64,000 bases of DNA from Porphyrobacter sp. LM 6 (GTDB lineage: Bacteria > Pseudomonadota > Alphaproteobacteria > Sphingomonadales > Sphingomonadaceae). Made by a program: the position numbers and the translations under genes. The DNA lies in NCBI RefSeq assembly GCF_001720465.1, contig NZ_CP017113.1:1054001-1118000 (forward strand), read 5' to 3'. The notes beneath the pieces were generated by a model. The model was not told where the DNA came from. It saw only the letters and a list, made by a program, of their open reading frames with translations, and searched no databases. Shown one piece after another: positions 1 through 8,639 of the stretch (the stretch's first letter is position 1; every line of letters starts with the position of its first letter).

Positions 1-1
1 A

Positions 2-505
2 AACCTCGAACGCAACGTGATCCGTGGCGGTCTGCGTGCCGGGGCCAAGGTCATTCAACAGCAGGCCAAGGCCAATGTCCCCGTAAAGAACGGACAATTG
101 AAGCGCGCGATCGGGATCGGCACCCGGACCGAGGGCGCCAAGCTCTCATCCTACGTCAAACTGCGCGGGTCCGGCTCCTATCTCGGGCTGTTCATTGAAT
201 ATGGGGTCGCACCTCACTTGATCTCGGTTTCCGAGGCGGACAGGCCGGTGCGTGAGACCCGGCACGGGCCCCGAAAAGTCAGCATCGGCACGATCAACAA
301 GATGGTGAAGCGCGGAAGCCTCAAGATTGGCGAGAACTTCGTCGGCCCCACCGTCATGCACCCGGGTCACGCTGCAAAACCCTTCCTGCGCCCCGCGCTT
401 GACCAGAAAGCGGAGGAAGCGGTGAATGCCATGGGTGCTTACATCGCCCACCGGGTCCAGATCGGGAACCTCAAGGCGCCAACCCTCGAGGTCGACGACG
501 AATGA
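2..505 (+). CDS. HK97 gp10-like phage tail/neck protein (5' partial)
   Basis: The frame is open from the left edge of the window, so the start is probably outside it; the first possible start inside is GTG at 17. The protein shows the HK97 gp10-type pattern: an early 'AGAKVIQQQAKANVPVKNG' stretch, then a glycine/phenylalanine-rich centre (YLGLFIEYG) and a C-terminal 'HAAKPFLRPALDQK' motif. Family members act at the head-tail connection or in tail assembly in siphophages. Its stop overlaps the next gene by ATGA (502-505), and a tail terminator and tail tube gene follow, which is the usual order. Function is inferred from family and position. Confidence 0.8.
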   Translation, partial: NLERNVIRGGLRAGAKVIQQQAKANVPVKNGQLKRAIGIGTRTEGAKLSSYVKLRGSGSYLGLFIEYGVAPHLISVSEADRPVRETRHGPRKVSIGTINKMVKRGSLKIGENFVGPTVMHPGHAAKPFLRPALDQKAEEAVNAMGAYIAHRVQIGNLKAPTLEVDDE

Positions 506-906
506 ACGGGGTGATCGCGGTTCGCTCGCTCCTGGTGGCCGACACCGGGCTGACCTCGCTCGTACCTGTCGCGCGGATTGCCGCCGGGATGCTGCCACAA
601 GGCACGGACTTGCCGGCCATATCGTTGATGTCGGTCAGCGGCGTGGATCGCAACATTCCTGCGCCAGGCCCGAAACGCCGCGTCACCGAACGCGTGCAGG
701 TGGCCGTTCTGGCCCGGACCTACCCTGAAGTGAAAGCCATTATCGCAGCTGTCCGCAATGCCGCTGCCGACCAGATGCCCGCCATCGACGGGCTGACCGA
801 CGTCACCGTCCACACCGATTCCGCCGGTCCTGATTTCCTCGACGAGGAGACCGGCATCCACATGCAGACGCAGGACTTCCGCGTCTCATTCAACGAGGCG
901 CGTTGA
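502..906 (+). CDS. Tail terminator/completion protein (DUF3168-like)
   Basis: A 134-aa protein starting at ATG 502, overlapping the stop of the gp10-like gene by 4 bases, so translation is probably coupled. It has the DUF3168 layout: an N-terminal 'VRSLLVADTGLTSLV' helix, a conserved 'DLPAISLMSVSG' strand and a C-terminal 'IHMQTQDFRVSFNEA' strand. In lambda-like phages this position holds the protein that caps the finished tail tube and joins it to the head. The next gene is the tail tube. Assignment rests on motif pattern and gene order. Confidence 0.75.
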   Translation: MNGVIAVRSLLVADTGLTSLVPVARIAAGMLPQGTDLPAISLMSVSGVDRNIPAPGPKRRVTERVQVAVLARTYPEVKAIIAAVRNAAADQMPAIDGLTDVTVHTDSAGPDFLDEETGIHMQTQDFRVSFNEAR

Positions 907-933
907 GCCTCACCTTCATAAGGACCCATTGCC

Positions 934-1395
934 ATGACAGTTCGGACTTCCGCCGGCACCACCTTGAAGGTGTCGGCCTCTACCCCTGCGACTTTTGACG
1001 CCACCGGCTACAATGCGCTCACCATGACCGTGGTCGGCGAAGTCTCCGACCTCGGTGAGTTCGGCCGCGAGTTCAATCTCGTCACCTTCAACCCAGTCGG
1101 TAGCCGCGGCGTCGTCAAGAAGAAGGGCAGCTTTAACCAGGGCACGATGCAGATCCAACTCGGCCTCGACACTGATGATGCCGGCCAAATCCTGCTCAAA
1201 TCTGCCTCGCTCTCGGACGCTGATCACAGCTTCCTCGTCACCACTCAGAACGGCGACAAGTACTATTTCCAGGCGCAAGTCATGAGCTTCAAGGTCAATG
1301 TCGGTTCGGTCGATCAGATCACCACTGCCACCGTGACCCTCGAACTCACCACCAACTCCGCCGGTGTCGGTATCGTTGAAGTACTCGCGCCATAA
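934..1395 (+). CDS. Major tail tube protein
   Basis: A 153-aa, Thr/Val/Gly-rich, beta-strand-rich protein preceded by AAGGA about 10 bases before ATG 934. Features typical of siphophage tail tube proteins are 'TGYNALTMTVVGEVSDLGEFG', a central 'KGSFNQGTMQIQLGLD' and 'YYFQAQVMSFKVNVGSVDQI' followed by an alternating strand. It would polymerise as hexameric rings to form the tail tube around the tape measure. Its position between the tail terminator and the chaperone genes agrees with this. Two antisense tRNA genes follow directly, which is unusual inside a tail operon. Confidence 0.8.
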   Translation: MTVRTSAGTTLKVSASTPATFDATGYNALTMTVVGEVSDLGEFGREFNLVTFNPVGSRGVVKKKGSFNQGTMQIQLGLDTDDAGQILLKSASLSDADHSFLVTTQNGDKYYFQAQVMSFKVNVGSVDQITTATVTLELTTNSAGVGIVEVLAP

Positions 1396-1403
1396 TGATG
1401 CTG

Positions 1404-1489
1404 TGGTGCGGATGGCGGGACTCGAACCCGCACGAGGATACCCTCACAAGATTTTAAGTCTCGGGCGTCTACCATTCCGCCACATCCGC
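1404..1489 (-). tRNA. tRNA-Leu (anticodon UAA)
   Basis: On the minus strand a cloverleaf can be drawn. The acceptor stem GCGGATG pairs with CATCCGC, followed by the discriminator A and an encoded CCA. The anticodon loop is CTTAAAA with anticodon TAA, there is a long class II variable arm, and the T loop contains GGTTCGAGTCC. It decodes UUA/UUG, and UUA is rare in GC-rich genomes. It lies antisense to the phage tail genes, just after the tail tube gene. Confidence 0.95.
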
Positions 1490-1504
1490 GCAGCCATATC
1501 GGCA

Positions 1505-1589
1505 TGGTGCGGGCGAAGGGACTCGAACCCCCACGCTGTTAGGCGCCAGAACCTAAATCTGGTGCGTCTACCAATTCCGCCACGCCCGC
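1505..1589 (-). tRNA. tRNA-Leu (anticodon UAG)
   Basis: A second class II tRNA on the minus strand, 15 bases away from the first and upstream of it. The acceptor GCGGGCG pairs with CGCCCGC, followed by A and CCA. The anticodon arm CCAGA-TTTAGGT-TCTGG carries TAG, with a long variable arm and a GGTTCGAGTCC T loop. It decodes CUA and other CUN codons. Together with the UAA isoacceptor it covers the two rarest leucine codons of GC-rich hosts. Confidence 0.95.
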
Positions 1590-1640
1590 ACTCGGGCCGG
1601 CATTTCCCAGATCATTGCGACATTGCCAAGGAGAACATTG

Positions 1641-2057
1641 ATGTTCGACATCACGACGCTCGCCGCCACCGATACCTCGACCCTCGAATTGGTGGGTGGC
1701 GACGACGCCCCGCTGTTCGACGAAAAGGGCAAGCGCCTCTCGATCACGGTCTACGGTCCAGGCTCCAAGGTCTACCAGCGCGCCCAGGCTCGCCAGCAGA
1801 ACCAGCTGATGGACAAGATCAAGAAGCGCGGAAAGATGGACCAGACGGCCGAGGAGAAGCTTGCCGAGCAGGCTGATTTTCTGGCTGCCTGCACGGTCAG
1901 CTTCAACGGCTTCACCTATCCGCCCGCCGACGGGCTCGAAGGCCAGGAACTGTTTCGCAAGGCCTATGCCGATCCATCGATCGGGTTCATCGCCACGCAG
2001 GTCGCCGCTCACATCAATGACTGGGCAAATTTTACGAAGAGCTCGGCCGAGAGCTGA
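1641..2057 (+). CDS. Tail assembly chaperone, short form (gpG-like)
   Basis: A 138-aa protein from ATG 1641, with AAGGAG 8 bases upstream. It is acidic/charged with a central 'MDKIKKRGKMDQTAEEKLAEQADFL'-type helical region and 'FLAACTVSFNGFTYPPADG'. This pattern is common in alphaproteobacterial phage proteins placed just before the tape measure gene. There it coats the tape measure during tail assembly. Near its end the frame contains a classic -1 slippery heptamer (AAATTTT, 2027-2033), so a longer G-T fusion is expected from the same start. Confidence 0.75.
   Translation: MFDITTLAATDTSTLELVGGDDAPLFDEKGKRLSITVYGPGSKVYQRAQARQQNQLMDKIKKRGKMDQTAEEKLAEQADFLAACTVSFNGFTYPPADGLEGQELFRKAYADPSIGFIATQVAAHINDWANFTKSSAES
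2027..2033 (+). promoter_or_regulatory. Programmed -1 frameshift site (A AAT TTT)
   Basis: In the zero frame the codons are GCA AAT TTT ACG, giving the X XXY YYZ heptamer A AAT TTT. A -1 slip continues as TAC GAA GAG CTC and stays open to the stop at 2510-2512. It lies 24 bases before the zero-frame stop, as in lambda G/GT-type genes. Confidence 0.75.
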
Positions 2058-2512
2058 GCCTTTACGCCCGGCAACTGGCGTGGCTGGGCACGGCTCCCAA
2101 GCCGCGCACTACCAAACAAATCAAACCCGACACCCATGCTGATCCGCTGACCCGCCTGCAGCGAATGGCCATCGACGACCTTGCTCCGGACTTTCCACCC
2201 ATACGCACCCCTTGGGTGATCGACTGGCTCATGGAAGTCGGCCCCACCAATCCCGGCGCGATGGGCGCAGTCCCCATCTCCTGGGCCACGATTGGCGAGT
2301 GGCAGCACTGCATGGGGCTCGATCTGCCTCCGTGGCTGGTCCGCCTCTTGCGACGGCTTTCTATCGAATTCGTCGCTGAAACCGTCCGCGCCCGCGAGCC
2401 TGATTGCCCGCCTCCATGGACTGCCACGTCCGTCCTCAACCGAGATGAAGTCTCCCGGAAAGTGACCAACGCCTTCCGGGCGCTGATGATGTCGAAGGAG
2501 CCCAGCACGTGA
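2033..2512 (+). CDS. Tail assembly chaperone, frameshift extension (gpT-like)
   Basis: This is the -1 frame continuation of the chaperone gene. It has no good start of its own before ATG 2165, but is open back to the slippery site and reads 'YEELGRELSLYARQLAWLG' immediately after it. The full product would be about 131 residues from the zero frame plus 159 here. The C-terminal part (PPPWTATSVLNRDEVSRKVTNAFRAL) is rich in charged residues. In lambda-like phages the T part binds the tail tube protein and brings it to the chaperone-coated tape measure. The stop overlaps the GTG start of the tape measure gene. Confidence 0.65.
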   Translation, partial: YEELGRELSLYARQLAWLGTAPKPRTTKQIKPDTHADPLTRLQRMAIDDLAPDFPPIRTPWVIDWLMEVGPTNPGAMGAVPISWATIGEWQHCMGLDLPPWLVRLLRRLSIEFVAETVRAREPDCPPPWTATSVLNRDEVSRKVTNAFRALMMSKEPST

Positions 2513-5500
2513 AAGCAGGCACCCTCGAAATTGAAATGATCACCAACGTCGCCCGGCTCCAAAAGGAGATGGCCGACATGAAGCGCACGGTGGCAGGCGC
2601 GATGGGCGATATGGCGGACAGCGCCTCGCGTGCTGACCGGGCGCTCAATGCGGTCGGTGGCGGCGGTGTCACGCGCATGGGTGGTTCGGCGAAGCTTGCG
2701 GGGCATCATGTCCAGAACCTCGTCTTTCAGCTCAACGACATGGTGGTCGGCCTGTTCTCCGGCCAGAAACCCATGACCGTGTTCATGCAGCAGGGCACGC
2801 AGATCGGGCAGATCGCAATGCAGGCCGGCGTCGGCATCGGCGGCATGGCCCGGGCGCTGCTGGGGCTTGCTGCCAGTGCTGCCGCGGCTGCACTGACCAA
2901 CCCCTATCTTCTCGCAGCCGCTGCTGCCGCCGGCATCGCGTTCGGCGCATTCAAACTGTTCCAGTCGAGCGTCAAACAGACGGGCGAGCTAGACCGCTAT
3001 GCGCAAAGCCTCGGCCTCACCAAGAAGGAAATGGAAAAGCTGGGCCCCGTAGGGATCACGATCGGCGACACCATGAAGGGACTGTGGAAGACCGTCTCGG
3101 ATGGGCTCAACCTAGGCTCGGTATTCTCGACCCTCAAGGATTGGGCTGTCACGGCCTTTGAGGCCGTTCTGACTGCTGGCAAATACGCCGTCGCCATTCT
3201 CTATGCTGGCTGGGTTGGCGGGTTCAATGCGATCCGAGTCACCTGGACCGCACTGCCCGGCGTGATCGGTGAAGCCGCCGTGGGCGCCGCTAATCTGGCA
3301 ATCAGCGGCATCGAATACCTCGCCAACAAAGCGATCGCTGCCCTCAACTGGCTCGCCGAATGGGTGAACCCTATGCTCGATCGAGTGGGCCTTGCCACCA
3401 TCACCCGGATCGAGAGCGTGGCTCTGCCGCGCATGGAAAACAGCTTTGCCGGCTCGACGGCCCGAATGGGCGCACAGGTCCGCGACGAGTTCGCCTCGGC
3501 TTTTGGCGATGCCATGGGCATGATGGATGCCTTCTCGGCGCGGTGGCGGGAGAATAGCATCGCTGCTGCCAAAGCCCGGCTTGCCGCAAAGGCGGACGAG
3601 ATCCGCGGCGACGGCAGCGACGGTGCCAGCAGCGCCAAAGGCCCGAAGGAAACTGAAGCCGAACGGGCGCTAAAAGCTGCCCGCGACTTTGCCGCCAACC
3701 TCGCGCTCGAGACAGCGAAGATTGGCAAGACCCCGATCGAGATCAAGCGGATGGAAGTCGCCATGGCGGCGCTCAAGGCGCCGACCGACGAAACACGGAT
3801 TGCAATTCTCCAAGCCGGCGAAGCCTGGGAACAGGCGACCCGGGCTTTCGCGACCTCGGAGTTCCTTCGCCAGACAGTTGCGCCGCTCGAACAGCAGGTC
3901 TCTCTGCTTGGCCAATCGGCCCGCGCTCAAGCACTCGCCAATCTCGAAGCCGAACGCGAGCAGATCGTTCTGGAACGCGGTGTCGAAGCTTGGGAGCGAT
4001 ATCGCGCGGCCCGCACCCGCCTGATGGAGGCGGACTTTGCGCAGGGCGAACAGGAGCAGTTCCTGCAGAGCCTGGAGGACATGGTCTCTGCCACTGAGGC
4101 TGCGGCACAGAACATGGCTGATGCCTTTGGCTCGGTTGGCGGTGCTATTGGCGCGATCAGCGTCGAGATCACGCGTTTTGCTTCGGCGCAGGTGGCTGCA
4201 GCCCAGCGCGTGGCTGAAGCCGAGCGCGAATATGGACGCACTTCATTCCAGTATGCCGATGCGCGTGCCGCCCAGGCATCGGCCGAGATTAATCACTATG
4301 GCAATCTCGCCTCGGCCGCGAAGGGCTTCTTCAAGGAGGGCTCGGACGGCTACAAGGCGCTGCTGGCGGCCGAGAAGGTGTTCCGCGCCTTTGAACTGGC
4401 GATCGCCATCAAGAATGCCGCGGTGAAGATTGGCCTCATTGGCGCGCAGACCGCAGCCAAGGTCACCAGCGATACCGCCATGGCAGCCTCCGACACCGCT
4501 CGCGCCGGTGTTGAACAGGGCAACTCGATCATTACGACCGGCATCAAGGCCGTTGAAGCCGTCGTGAACGCCATCCGCTCGTTGCCTTTCCCGCTCAATA
4601 TCGCCGCGGGTGCTATCACGGCCGGTGTCATTGCATCTCTCGGTGTCGCGATCAGCGGCGCCTTTGGCGGGTCTCCAAAACTGCCTGCCGCCAATGATGG
4701 CACCGGAACAGTGTTTGGGGACAGCACCGCAAAGTCGGAGAGTATTGCCAAAGCCATCGATCACCTGCGGGAGGTCGACACGCTGACCATGCGCTACTCC
4801 GCCGCCATGCTGGCTTCCTTGCGCAACATCGAAGCCAATATCGGCGGGCTTACCAACCTCATCATCCGCACCAATGGCGCTGAAGCCTCGGCTGCAGGTG
4901 TAAACACCGGCTATCAGTCCACGGGCGTGACCGGCCTCATCGGTAGGGGGCTGGAAGGCGTCGGGGCCGTTCTGAACAAGATCCCCATCATCGGCGGCAT
5001 TCTGGGCGGTCTGGTCGGGCTAGTCGGCAAGGCGTTCGGCGCACTGTTCGGCACCAAGACTACGATTACCGGCCAGGGCATCTTCGGTCGCGGCCAGTCG
5101 CTGGCAGAGATCCTCTCCGACGGGTTTGACGCGAGCTATTACTCTGACGTCAAGAAGACCAAGAAGTTCCTCGGGATCAGTATGGGCTCGAGTTATTCGA
5201 CCCAATATTCGGCGGCTGATGCTGAGCTTGAGCGCCAGTTTGCGCTCATTTTCTCCGGTTTCTATGATGCGATCTCGGCCGCAGCGAGCCCTCTGGGCTT
5301 GTCGCTTGGCGAAGTTCAGTCCCGCCTACAGGGTTTCGTGGTCAATATCGGCAAGATCGATCTGAAGGGTCTGACCGGTGCCGAGATCCAGGAAAAGCTG
5401 ACCGCTGTCTTTGGCGCAGCGGCCGACAATTTGGCTCGCTATGCCGTGCCTGGGCTTGAGCAATTCCAGAAGGTCGGCGAAGGCTATTTCGAGACGCTGA

Positions 5501-6639
5501 TCCGTGTTGCCTCCAGTGTCGAGGCGGTGAGTTCCTCGCTTAACCTGCTCGGCACCTCGGTCGAGGATCTGAGCCTTGCGGCCAAGATGAACCTCTTCGA
5601 CCTGTTCGGCTCGGCCAGCGATATGACTTCGGCGACGGGCGAGTATTTTGCGCTCTACTACAGCAAGGCCGAGCAAGCCTCGGCCCAGACCGCGCAGATG
5701 GCTCTGGTGTTCGAGAGCCTCGGGCTTCAACTGCCGCAAAGTATCGCAGGCTTCCGCTCGCTGGTCGAAGCGCAGGATCTGACCACCGAGGCTGGCCGCG
5801 CGGCTTATGTGACACTGATCCAGCTTGCGCCAGCCTTTGCGGAGCTCATCGGCGCAGCCCAAGACGCAGCCAGTGCGGCCGCCATTGCGGATGAACGCCT
5901 GTCGCTCGAGCGACAGCTGCTGGAGGTTCAAGGCAATACCGCTGCGCTTCGGGCGCTTGATCTGGCCCAGATCGATGCAAGCAACCGCGCCCTGCAGCTT
6001 CAGATCTGGGCCCTCGAAGATCAGAAGGAGGCGGTCGAAGATGCAGCGAATGCCGCGGAGAAACTGCGCTCGGCCTGGGCAGCGATCACCGACGGCCTGA
6101 TCGCCGAGATCGAGCGGATCCGGGGTGTTACGGGCACAAGGTCAAACAGCTATGCCGAGGCACTGGCAAAGTTCAACAATGCCTCGATGCTGGCGCGCGG
6201 CGGGGACCAGGAGGCTGCCAAATCGCTGCCTGCTCTGAGCCAAGCACTGCTGTCGGTCGCTGCAAATACGGCCAGGTCCGGCGAGGATCTGGCGCGCCTG
6301 CAGGGTCTGACGGCTGCCAGCCTTGAGCAGACGCTGGCGATCATCAATCAGGCGTCCGGCGCCACCGTCGGGGTCGAAGTGGCGCCGGACGACAGTTCTT
6401 CACCCGGTTGGTGGGACCAGTTCGCGGCGAACCAGATGGGCGTGGCGACCATCCCGGCCAATGACGGTCAGTCTGCCCTAATCGGAGAACTGCAGGCGCT
6501 GCGGCAGGAAGTGGCGGATCTGCGCGATGAGCAGCGAATTGCCTCAGCGACGATTGCCTCGGGCACCAGCAAGACCGCCCGCATCCTGGAACGAGTTACC
6601 CCGGACGGCGACGCCCTGGCGGTGAGGACAGCGGCATGA
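2509..6639 (+). CDS. Phage tail tape measure protein
   Basis: A 1376-aa protein starting at GTG 2509, overlapping the chaperone stop by 4 bases. The N-terminal quarter matches lambda gpH-type tape measures, with 'FQLNDMVVGLFSGQKPMTVF' and 'QQGTQIGQIAMQAG'. It is followed by an Ala-rich hydrophobic stretch (about residues 125-155). Two further hydrophobic stretches lie near residues 695-725 and 820-850 (Gly/Ile/Leu-rich). Long Ala/Glu/Lys/Gln-rich helices fill the rest. The protein sets tail length and is ejected with the DNA. It is by far the largest gene of the tail block, and its length would predict a tail of roughly 200 nm by the usual proportionality. Confidence 0.95.
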   Translation: MKAGTLEIEMITNVARLQKEMADMKRTVAGAMGDMADSASRADRALNAVGGGGVTRMGGSAKLAGHHVQNLVFQLNDMVVGLFSGQKPMTVFMQQGTQIGQIAMQAGVGIGGMARALLGLAASAAAAALTNPYLLAAAAAAGIAFGAFKLFQSSVKQTGELDRYAQSLGLTKKEMEKLGPVGITIGDTMKGLWKTVSDGLNLGSVFSTLKDWAVTAFEAVLTAGKYAVAILYAGWVGGFNAIRVTWTALPGVIGEAAVGAANLAISGIEYLANKAIAALNWLAEWVNPMLDRVGLATITRIESVALPRMENSFAGSTARMGAQVRDEFASAFGDAMGMMDAFSARWRENSIAAAKARLAAKADEIRGDGSDGASSAKGPKETEAERALKAARDFAANLALETAKIGKTPIEIKRMEVAMAALKAPTDETRIAILQAGEAWEQATRAFATSEFLRQTVAPLEQQVSLLGQSARAQALANLEAEREQIVLERGVEAWERYRAARTRLMEADFAQGEQEQFLQSLEDMVSATEAAAQNMADAFGSVGGAIGAISVEITRFASAQVAAAQRVAEAEREYGRTSFQYADARAAQASAEINHYGNLASAAKGFFKEGSDGYKALLAAEKVFRAFELAIAIKNAAVKIGLIGAQTAAKVTSDTAMAASDTARAGVEQGNSIITTGIKAVEAVVNAIRSLPFPLNIAAGAITAGVIASLGVAISGAFGGSPKLPAANDGTGTVFGDSTAKSESIAKAIDHLREVDTLTMRYSAAMLASLRNIEANIGGLTNLIIRTNGAEASAAGVNTGYQSTGVTGLIGRGLEGVGAVLNKIPIIGGILGGLVGLVGKAFGALFGTKTTITGQGIFGRGQSLAEILSDGFDASYYSDVKKTKKFLGISMGSSYSTQYSAADAELERQFALIFSGFYDAISAAASPLGLSLGEVQSRLQGFVVNIGKIDLKGLTGAEIQEKLTAVFGAAADNLARYAVPGLEQFQKVGEGYFETLIRVASSVEAVSSSLNLLGTSVEDLSLAAKMNLFDLFGSASDMTSATGEYFALYYSKAEQASAQTAQMALVFESLGLQLPQSIAGFRSLVEAQDLTTEAGRAAYVTLIQLAPAFAELIGAAQDAASAAAIADERLSLERQLLEVQGNTAALRALDLAQIDASNRALQLQIWALEDQKEAVEDAANAAEKLRSAWAAITDGLIAEIERIRGVTGTRSNSYAEALAKFNNASMLARGGDQEAAKSLPALSQALLSVAANTARSGEDLARLQGLTAASLEQTLAIINQASGATVGVEVAPDDSSSPGWWDQFAANQMGVATIPANDGQSALIGELQALRQEVADLRDEQRIASATIASGTSKTARILERVTPDGDALAVRTAA

Positions 6640-7529
6640 AGCTGATACGCCCCACCACGCTGACCGATGCCATGCTGACCAGCAGCACGGCCCCGGAGAA
6701 TGACCACCCGGTCTGGGCAGCCGGAACAGCCTATGCGGTGGGTGCCCGGGTAATCCTGACATCCACCCATCGGCGCTACGAAGCACTGGTAGCCTCGACA
6801 GGGGTCAACCCGGCAAGCGATCCGACCAAGTGGCTCGATCTGGGGCCGACCAACCGCTGGGCCATGTTCGATGACAGGGTTGGCACCGCCACGACACGGA
6901 CCGGAAGCTTGCAGGTTGTGCTGGCGCCAGGCGCCACGGACGGGGTTGCGCTTATCGACACTGATGCAGAGAGCGCGACGGTATCGCTCACAGTGTCGGG
7001 CTCCACGCTTTACACCAAGACCCAGAGCTTCAATCTCGGCGGCACGGCCATCGACAACTGGTTCAGCTGGTTCTTCGAGCCGGTTGGACGCAAGTCGAGC
7101 CTGCTGTTTCTCGATGTACCGGTCTACGAGGCGGGCATTATCACCGTCACGGTCACGCGCGACAATCCGGCTGACCTTGTTTCCTGCGGCGCGCTGATAT
7201 TCGGCCGGCAGTTTACGATCGGTGAGACCGAGCACGGCGTCGACATCGGGATCATCGACTATTCGAGGAAAGAGACCGACCAGTTCGGGGTTACCTCGGT
7301 GGTCGAGCGCGCCTTTGCCAAGAGGATGACGGCCCGGGTCGTTATGCCGACCAGCGCCATTGATGACGTGGCCCGCAATCTCGCCGCTCTGCGCGCATCG
7401 CCGGTCCTTTGGATCGGCTCCGAAAGCTTCGAGAGCCTCACGGTCTACGGCTTCTACAAAGAGTTCTCGATCGACCTTGCCTACCCGACCGTCAGCTATT
7501 GCAGCCTGACAATCGAAGGGCTCACTTGA
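6636..7529 (+). CDS. Distal tail protein with carbohydrate-binding-like N-terminus
   Basis: A 297-aa protein whose ATG overlaps the tape measure stop (ATGA). Residues about 27-70 have the spacing of CBM5/12-like modules found in phage tails: 'WAAGTAYAVGARVILTSTHR', a following YEAL, and 'DPTKWLDLG'. The rest is beta-rich with many Thr/Ser/Val residues. It sits directly after the tape measure, where tail-tip or hub proteins lie in siphophages. A role in tail-tip assembly or surface glycan contact is inferred from position and the sugar-binding-like pattern. No enzyme motif is visible. Confidence 0.6.
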   Translation: MKLIRPTTLTDAMLTSSTAPENDHPVWAAGTAYAVGARVILTSTHRRYEALVASTGVNPASDPTKWLDLGPTNRWAMFDDRVGTATTRTGSLQVVLAPGATDGVALIDTDAESATVSLTVSGSTLYTKTQSFNLGGTAIDNWFSWFFEPVGRKSSLLFLDVPVYEAGIITVTVTRDNPADLVSCGALIFGRQFTIGETEHGVDIGIIDYSRKETDQFGVTSVVERAFAKRMTARVVMPTSAIDDVARNLAALRASPVLWIGSESFESLTVYGFYKEFSIDLAYPTVSYCSLTIEGLT

Positions 7530-7550
7530 TCCACCCCGAGGGGTAATTTC

Positions 7551-8639
7551 ATGCCTATCACAGCACTGCCCACGCCGCCGTCCCGGACGGATGCGGCGAA
7601 CTTCTCTGCGCGCGCGGATGCTTTCCTTGGCGCCCTGCCAACCTTCGGCACGGAGGCCAATGCCCTGGCGGTCGAGGTCAATGGCTACGCCACCAATGCT
7701 GCCGCGAGCGCAGCTACGGCCGTCAATGCCCCCGGCACCAGCGCCACGAGTACGACCTCGCTGGCTATCGGCACCGGCTCCAAATCGCTGACCGTCCAGA
7801 CCGGCAAAGTCTTTGTCGTCGGACAATGGGTGACGATCACCAGCACGGCCAGCCCGGCAAACTGGATGCATGGCCAAATCACCGCCTACACGAGCGGCAC
7901 CGGTGCGCTCGCCGTCAATGTGGCGATGGTCGGAGGGAGCGGTACGATTGCCTCCTGGACGGTGGCGCTCTCCGCACCTTCGGTTTCCGGCAATGCCGTG
8001 CTTACCACCAGCTCCTATGCAGATCCCGCCTGGCTGACCTCACTGTCCGGCGCCAAAATTACGGGCACGGTAGCCATGGCCAATGGCGGAACCGGCGCAC
8101 CCGATGCGCCAACCGCTCGCAGCAATCTGGGGCTGGTCATCGGCAGTGATGTCCAGGGTTATAGCGCCAATCTCGCCTCCTGGTCCGGCAGGTCGGTTCC
8201 GACCGGTGCAGTCGTTGGGACGACAGATAGCCAGACGCTTTCCAACAAGACGATCTCGGGTGCGGCCAGCGGCTCCTCAGTCAATGATGCGGGCGGTTCG
8301 GCCTGGGCGATCGGATTTCGCGAAGTGCCTCAGAATGCCCAGAGCGCTTCCTACCAGCTGGTCGCGGCTGACAATGGCAAGCACATCTATTCGCTCAATT
8401 CAGCGGCCCAGACCATCACTGTGCCCCCCAATGGCACTGTCGGCTTCCCGATCGGGACAACCATCACCATCGTCAACAACGGCGGCGCAGCCATCACGAT
8501 CGCGCAGGGTTCAGGCGTGACACTCTGTCAGGCCGGCACCACCAGCACTGGCAATCGGACGCTCGCCGTGCGCGGCCTTGCCACGCTGATAAAGGTCGAG
8601 GCCAACGTCTGGTTCGTTTCCGGCACGGGGATTAGCTGA
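7551..8639 (+). CDS. Phage tail fibre-like protein
   Basis: A 362-aa protein extremely rich in Ala, Ser, Thr and Gly, preceded by GAGGGGTAATTTC. It contains the fibre signature 'GGTGAPDAPTARSNLGL', shared by many phage tail fibres, and 'TDSQTLSNKTISGAASG'. It ends in a beta-strand region ('IVNNGGAAITIAQGSG') typical of trimeric tail fibre tips. It overlaps the next gene by the last base of its TGA. A receptor-binding or structural fibre role is inferred from composition and motif. Confidence 0.65.
   Translation: MPITALPTPPSRTDAANFSARADAFLGALPTFGTEANALAVEVNGYATNAAASAATAVNAPGTSATSTTSLAIGTGSKSLTVQTGKVFVVGQWVTITSTASPANWMHGQITAYTSGTGALAVNVAMVGGSGTIASWTVALSAPSVSGNAVLTTSSYADPAWLTSLSGAKITGTVAMANGGTGAPDAPTARSNLGLVIGSDVQGYSANLASWSGRSVPTGAVVGTTDSQTLSNKTISGAASGSSVNDAGGSAWAIGFREVPQNAQSASYQLVAADNGKHIYSLNSAAQTITVPPNGTVGFPIGTTITIVNNGGAAITIAQGSGVTLCQAGTTSTGNRTLAVRGLATLIKVEANVWFVSGTGIS

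Noticed and set aside
1364..1876. Long plus-strand frame over the tRNA genes
   Set aside because: It translates through two tRNA genes ('MAGLEPARGYPH', 'CGRRDSNPHAVRRQ' are typical tRNA read-through text) and into the chaperone gene in the wrong frame.
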